DNA of 64,000 nt from Chalara sp. BL73 (taxonomy: Eukaryota; Ascomycota; Leotiomycetes; Helotiales): NCBI GenBank assembly GCA_918026815.1, contig CAKJVC010000088.1, forward strand, positions 372,001 to 436,000, written 5' to 3'. Below the pieces are notes generated by a model. That model searched no databases and was not told where the DNA came from. It saw only the letters and a list, made by a program, of their open reading frames with translations. The position numbers and the translations under genes were made by a program. Each line of letters starts with the position of its first letter. Positions within the stretch are counted from its first letter, which is position 1. Below, in pieces: positions 58,974-64,000 of the stretch.

Positions 58974-60035
58974 GGTGTGTCTTCGAAGGCCAATGTGCTT
59001 GCTGGACAGCGCAATTGTCAGACTCAATTGACAGCAAAAGTCGTGGTTTATTGATTTAAGCTTTGAGGCTTTTCGCTATTATTCCGGGGCCCCATAACTA
59101 TCACTTTGCCACATTATTTCGGCAAGTGATACTCGACCTCCCCCCTTCCCCATATTAATGATTTTCTGCCACCAATCGTCGAATGAAATAAAGCGAAGCT
59201 ATACAGAAATTGGCTACCCACAATACTTTAAACATCATTCCCGGTAGGCTGGCTTAAATGCTTTAATATATGACGGAGAAAGGTAATTAGTCCATCTCTA
59301 CCTTGGTGCGCATATCTAGAGGTTAATCGTAAGAAAAATCACTTGCTATTCCTTAGAGATTGAACCTCAAGTGTTGCATTTTTCGTGAGGAGCGTTAAGT
59401 TAACCTCGGATAAAACTGGGAAAGGTTGTCATTAAATATCTCCAAGTGTATGATTCTATTCTTGTTTGCTTAAATCTTACTGATACAAATTTCTTTAATA
59501 GATCAAATTCTTGATGCGCCTACAGCGAAGCCCAAATGTGCCAAGCTATGATATACGACTATCTCTATGGTTATTTATACTGAGCAGCTTGAGCACACAC
59601 GGAGAACAATTGCCCCTCAGAGCTAGGTCGGCAAAACCGTAAGAACTACAGGAGGTGGTGCACGTGACCTATATCTTTCTCCACATCTGAGGAAAAGGGC
59701 TAGAATAGCGACTCCGACAGGTTTATGGAGCGTAGAATGACGAACTGTATACTTCAGACATGAGCTCGTTCATTTCGTTGTACTAAATCGAAATACCATT
59801 TCCTGGCATGTCCAATGGGATAGATAACGGCGCACCCCACGCCATAATCCTTGTACATAGATGAAGATCAACGTTATGACATGTGTCTAAGAAAGGGCGT
59901 GCAGGGAAACCACGCAATTATTTAAGCAGTGGATATTTCTTCGAAGCACGAAATAGCGATAATGATTCATGTACAAATGCGCCGATATAACGAGATATTA
60001 TATCAAGCTTATCGGGTCTGTGCTAAGCAAGTCAC
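58974..60035. other. Divergent promoter region between two transporters
   Basis: About 1 kb between the two transporter starts (minus MFS, plus sugar permease). AT-rich in parts. CACGTG is present at 59660-59665 (GTGCACGTGACC). No gene found. Co-regulation cannot be judged from the sequence. Confidence 0.4.
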
Positions 60036-61692
60036 ATGAGTAACAAACTCGCATGCAGCACTTGTAAGCATTTCAACGCGCCAATTTCTGCACTTCCGAA
60101 CATGGTATTCAAACATATACCAAAATATGTGTTCGCCTCCATTGCGGTGGCTCTCGGCGGGCTGCTAAATGGCTACGACACGGGGGCTATAGGAGCAATC
60201 ACTACCATGAGCCAGTGGGAAGAAGTCGTCGGCAAACTTTCGCCATCCTTAATTGGTTTCACCGTATCCATCATTATGCTCACTGGCGCAATACCTTCAG
60301 TTTTCGCGGGTAACCTGGCGGACAAACACGGCCGCATCAAGGTCATCTTAGCAGGGGCTATCCTTTTTGGGATTGGAGCTATTATCCAGGGTAGCTCAAT
60401 GAGCCTACCTCAGTTTCTGGTTGGTAGAGCATTCAGCGGTCTTGGTGAAGGCGTGTATCTCAGTACTGTGGCAGTTTACATCTGCGAGGTTGCTCCCATG
60501 AAGTATCGGGGCGTTCTCGCTGGCTTGCCGCAATTCGCTGCCACTGCTGGAGTATGCTTTGGATACTTTACATGTTATGGAACGGTCAGTCTTCCATCTA
60601 GCATTGCCTGGCGAATGCCATATTTAATCCAGGGCATCATCACTACCGCGCTTATTGCGAGCTGTCTAGTCTTGCCCGATTCGCCCAGGTGGCTGATGTT
60701 GCAGGGGAAAAGGGAGGAAGCACTTCAAGCTCTCGCACGTCTCGACTTTTCTCTTGATGAGGCGGATCGAGATTTCATGGAGACTTCCGAACAGCAGACA
60801 AGTCTATCGCTGTGGCAGAGCATAGCGATTCTATTCAGGAGGGGCTATCGAGCGAGAACCATCTTGGCTTTGTTTGTGCTTGGTATGGTCCAGCTTTCTG
60901 GTATTGATGGCGTTCTATATGTAAGATATTTTGTGTGCTAATTTTCAGTAACATGCTGATCCTCCATAGTATGCACCAGTGCTGTTCTCCCAAGCCGGGC
61001 TGCCCTCGCAGACTGCTTCATTTCTAGCCTCCGGTCTATCAACCATCCTGATGTTGGCTATATCTATCCCTGCTTTCTTGCTAGCCGATACGTGGGGACG
61101 ACGCACCTCAGCTCTAACCGGTGGCTTCCTGCTCGCTGGTTGCATGTTATTGATAGGAAGTCTATATGCCTCCAACGTGGTTCATCCTTACGGAATTGCC
61201 AGATGGGTAGTTATCGTTTCCGTCTTCATCTTCGGCCTGACCTATTGTGCAACATGGGGCATTGTTGGCAAGATTTATGCAACCGAGATCCAGCCTTCCA
61301 ATACCCGCGCCGCTGCAAACTGTGTAGCGCAGGGATTGGGCTTTTTCACAAATTGGCTCGTGGCTATTCTTACCCCTATCCTACTCGATAAGTCTGCTTT
61401 TGGCGCTTACTTCCTCTTTGGTGGTCTGGCGCTAGGTACGACTGCTGTTTTGGCGGAGTACATGCCCGAGACTCGCGGCCGTTCTCTCGAAAATATTCAA
61501 GAGGCTTTTTCCCAGCCGGGCATCAAAAGCATTGCCAGCAATTTGAGAAGAAGGATAACGCGACAGCTCAACCCGGCTCTGGCTAACTCTTTAGGAATGG
61601 ATACGTTTGGTGCTGCTACACCGGCAGCCGCAAATTCTTCGGCTGATGTTTTATCGACGGGCTTGAGGGCTGACGTTGCGGCAGGCTTATGA
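60036..61692 (+). CDS. Sugar transporter (MFS, hexose/quinate type)
   Basis: Exons 60036-60920 and 60970-61692 (49-nt intron) give about 535 aa. A second in-frame ATG at 60102 (MVFKHIPKYVFASIAVALGG) may be the real start, giving 513 aa. Motifs in order: GGLLNGYDTGAIG in helix 1, NLADKHGRIKV (loop 2-3), GRAFSGLGEGVYLSTVAVYI, PMKYRGVLAGLPQ, PDSPRWLMLQGK after helix 6, YYAPVLF across the intron, DTWGRRTS and PETRGRSLENIQEAF after helix 12. These define the sugar-porter family of 12 helices. It imports a sugar or related polyol/acid with protons at the plasma membrane; the substrate is not deducible. The open frame is undamaged. Confidence 0.9.
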
Positions 61693-62429
61693 GTCGCAAG
61701 TAGAAGATACATGCTACCATCTATCATACTCAGATATCATCGAGACCAATGATGGTCCGCAGTATCCACTAGGCATGAGAAATTCCTTATGCATGTCCTC
61801 TAATTTATAATCATACGTGATAAGTAAGGGCAACAGTTCTCATCGAATCCATTGATGAAGACAATAAATTAGGGGTGACAAATTCAATTCTACAAACACT
61901 ACACTCAGAACTGCGCATTATAGTAATCATATTTTCTCATCCTTTAACTATATTTGCTGAAATATCACAAAGAAAGAAAGAAAGAAATAGATTTGTGCAA
62001 TCAATCATATCTGAAGTCCTGTCATTCCAGCCCTTCTTTTGAGGTAAGAGACAGGTTCTTGAAACCATTTACTATATTTTCCACCTGTATCAAGCCAAAC
62101 CTCTAAACAAAGCGGATAGGTAATCTGGTACTCGATAGTGCGAATTCCAATTAACTAAGTGTGAAAAAGGGTTCGGACATGCCCAGTAAAGTTGGTTGTA
62201 CGGTTACAACGTTGATTATGCCACCAGAATACGGACATCTAAAGCCTCGATCTAAATAAATACCGAAAGAGCCCCTCGTCCAATTCAAAGTATCTGTCAT
62301 AGCAGTGCCTCTTGAATGTTTGCTTCAGAAATGAATGGCCCTTGGAATCGTTCACTCATTATTCTCACTCTATTATTTCCCAGATATTCACTAATCAAAC
62401 ACATCCGCAACACTATTACCACATCCAAC
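61693..62429. other. Convergent 3' spacer with AAAG repeat
   Basis: Between the sugar transporter (plus) and the zinc-finger gene (minus). A short AAAG tandem repeat occurs at about 61969-61988. Nothing else recognised. Confidence 0.4.
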
Positions 62430-64000
62430 TCAATGCCTCTTAAGATTCCAACACCCGCCTAAGCTCTTTCTTGTCTTACGCATCAACAGTAAAGGCACCT
62501 CCTCACCCTTATGCAGGTGTAAAAAGTGTTTTCGCACATTACCCCGTCTCGATGATTTATATACACACTTCGTGCACTGAATCGTCTTGCATTTCTCATG
62601 CACAGCTCTAATATGTCGCCGCAAGTTCACGCGTGCATCTTTGCCGGTATACAATTTCTTACAATCTGCGTTGTGACAATACGCTTGCGGAAGACATGGA
62701 AAGTCCCCGCCAGAGCTAGAGGCAGGGGTTGTGGACAAGTGGTGGTCATTGCTAGAGCTGGGGGAGGGATTTGAGAGTCTGATCTTAATTAGGGTCATGG
62801 TGGATGAAAAGGGGGGAGGTAGCATGCCTTTGTTTCTTTAACAGAGACGAGTCTGAATTGGAAGACGAGTCACTCTCATACCGCAAGGAAATAGGATTTT
62901 CGGTTTGGGCGGTATTAATTGTAACGAAGTCGACATTCTCACCATCTTGTTTTTTAAGATTTTGTATTGCCCACTTTAACTCAGTCGCTTCTGTTTTTTT
63001 ATGTACGTCATTGAGTAGTCTTCTTGGTCCCATGTCATTCTATCGGAAGCACCTAGGCATCGTTTCAATGTGCTTGATACCAACGCGGTAAATGATGTGT
63101 AATCACAAGCCAAATGATGAAATTCTATGTCAGCATCAGATCGTTGCGGACATGATGAACAACCCACGCGTCCAGTGGTGATAATATACCCTTCAATCTC
63201 TCTCACAGTTTGAAGTCGGCCAAGTCTAATGAAAGTGTCTGCCATAAATAGCACTGTATCAATTGGCTCATCTGCCTTGCCCAAACCTTCTCTAATTGGT
63301 GCAAGAACAAGCTTCGCGGCCCCATCAATGAACTCAGTGATTCCTCGAACGGGACGGACGTAGCTATCAATTTCGTGCTTCTTCTGACGAGAGGCGATTC
63401 CACAGCCAGATAAGTCGAATAGAAGTTCTCCTAGGCTCGTAACAACTACGCCCGTCAGCATGGGTATGTTGATGCTAGATGGAGAGATTGAAAGAGGAAG
63501 AAAAGCAGAGTGATTAAATACATACATTTGATGAACTCTACTACGACTTGGAACATGGTGGTGTCAATAAGGCATTCTAGCAGAGACAGAACCGTAGGTA
63601 CCCCATCTACTATAGGCGACAACGAGTCTGTCTGGATAAGCAACTCAGAGTCAGCTATCAAGCAAGAGGGGTTGTTGTCTAATTGATTTGAATCGAGATT
63701 GTCAATGAGTTCATTAGAGGATAATATCCGTGCTCCGCGATCTGGCGGGTGTGTCGTTAAGACGGCTTCTGGTGGACCTGTCGTTGACGTAATATCTGGC
63801 AGGTGCTTCTCAAACGTTGTGTCTATATTATTCTCTAATTGTGGATCATTTAAACTCAAAAATCTGCGAATATAAAGTCGTCATTCGTACTAGTTTCCTG
63901 CAAGAGCCCCGTGATATAGTCATGCAATCCGTAGTTGTCAGGCCGACTATCTAAGCCGTGGCAGGTGCCTGGATCCTCCAAAGACTGCGTAGTGATTTAG
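62430..64000 (-). pseudogene. C2H2 zinc-finger protein, frameshifted or mis-sequenced; 5' end outside window
   Basis: Minus-strand pieces: LEDPGTCHGLDSRPDNYGLH and ITGLLQETSTNDDFIFADF before 63860, then in a shifted frame LSLNDPQLENNIDTTFEKHL. An 80-nt intron (63525-63446) joins EFIK to FVTSLGELLFDLSGCG. Then ALVSSTLKRCLGASDRMT, another shift, TEATELKWAIQNLKKQDGE, another shift, and the zinc fingers CHNADCKKLYTGKDA with HIRAVH and CTKCVYKSS with HFLHLH. The shifts sit at runs: five T near 63855, seven A near 63000, six C near 62815. One base change in each restores one frame. The last can instead be explained by an 85-nt intron. Either the gene is dead or the sequence has homopolymer errors. 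Confidence 0.6.

Noticed and set aside
1..64000. tRNA, rRNA, CRISPR or prokaryotic features
   Set aside because: No cloverleaf, rRNA core or regularly spaced repeats were noticed; genes are spliced and eukaryotic. A tRNAscan or covariance-model run would be decisive.

Overview
The window is genomic DNA of a filamentous ascomycete (Pezizomycotina, possibly Leotiomycetes). This rests on short GT-AG introns of about 45-160 nt inside most genes, TACTAAC-like branch sites, typical fungal protein families and scattered C-to-T nonsense changes that look like repeat-induced point mutation (RIP). No bacterial operon, CRISPR array, rRNA or tRNA gene was seen. Class-level placement is an inference.

Layout. 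(1) Positions 375-14776 are a compact conserved block: UTP10 (SSU processome), an RDH54/RAD54B recombination translocase, SEC63 (ER translocon J-protein) and, on the minus strand, a DENN/LCHN-type protein. (2) Positions 14.8-19.1 kb are gene-poor and hold a broken hAT transposase fragment, a 172-bp element with 26-bp terminal inverted repeats and a second small inverted-repeat element. (3) Positions 19.1-47 kb are an accessory region mixing intact genes with wrecks. The intact genes are a secreted Cys-rich GPI-anchored protein, an ankyrin protein, a metallo-beta-lactamase-fold hydrolase, a 213-aa fungal family protein, two type-B carboxylesterases head to head, and a short-chain dehydrogenase. 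The wrecks are an isopropylmalate dehydrogenase tail, two cytochrome P450s, an alpha/beta hydrolase and a homogentisate-dioxygenase-like gene. AT-rich stretches without genes separate them. (4) Positions 49.2-64 kb return to denser genes: PAS-domain kinase, a small membrane protein, a MATA-type HMG-box factor, an MFS transporter, a sugar transporter and a C2H2 zinc-finger gene that runs off the right edge and appears frameshifted.

How the genes may work together. The enzymes in 20-45 kb (P450s, SDR, esterases, alpha/beta hydrolase, MBL hydrolase, ring-cleavage dioxygenase) are the usual repertoire of a secondary-metabolite or aromatic-catabolism cluster. At least five of them are broken, so the simplest reading is a decaying cluster, or an accumulation of accessory genes, inserted between two conserved housekeeping blocks. 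The housekeeping genes share no obvious pathway. Exon boundaries were read by eye from splice signals, frame continuity and remembered family conservation. No alignment or transcript data were available.
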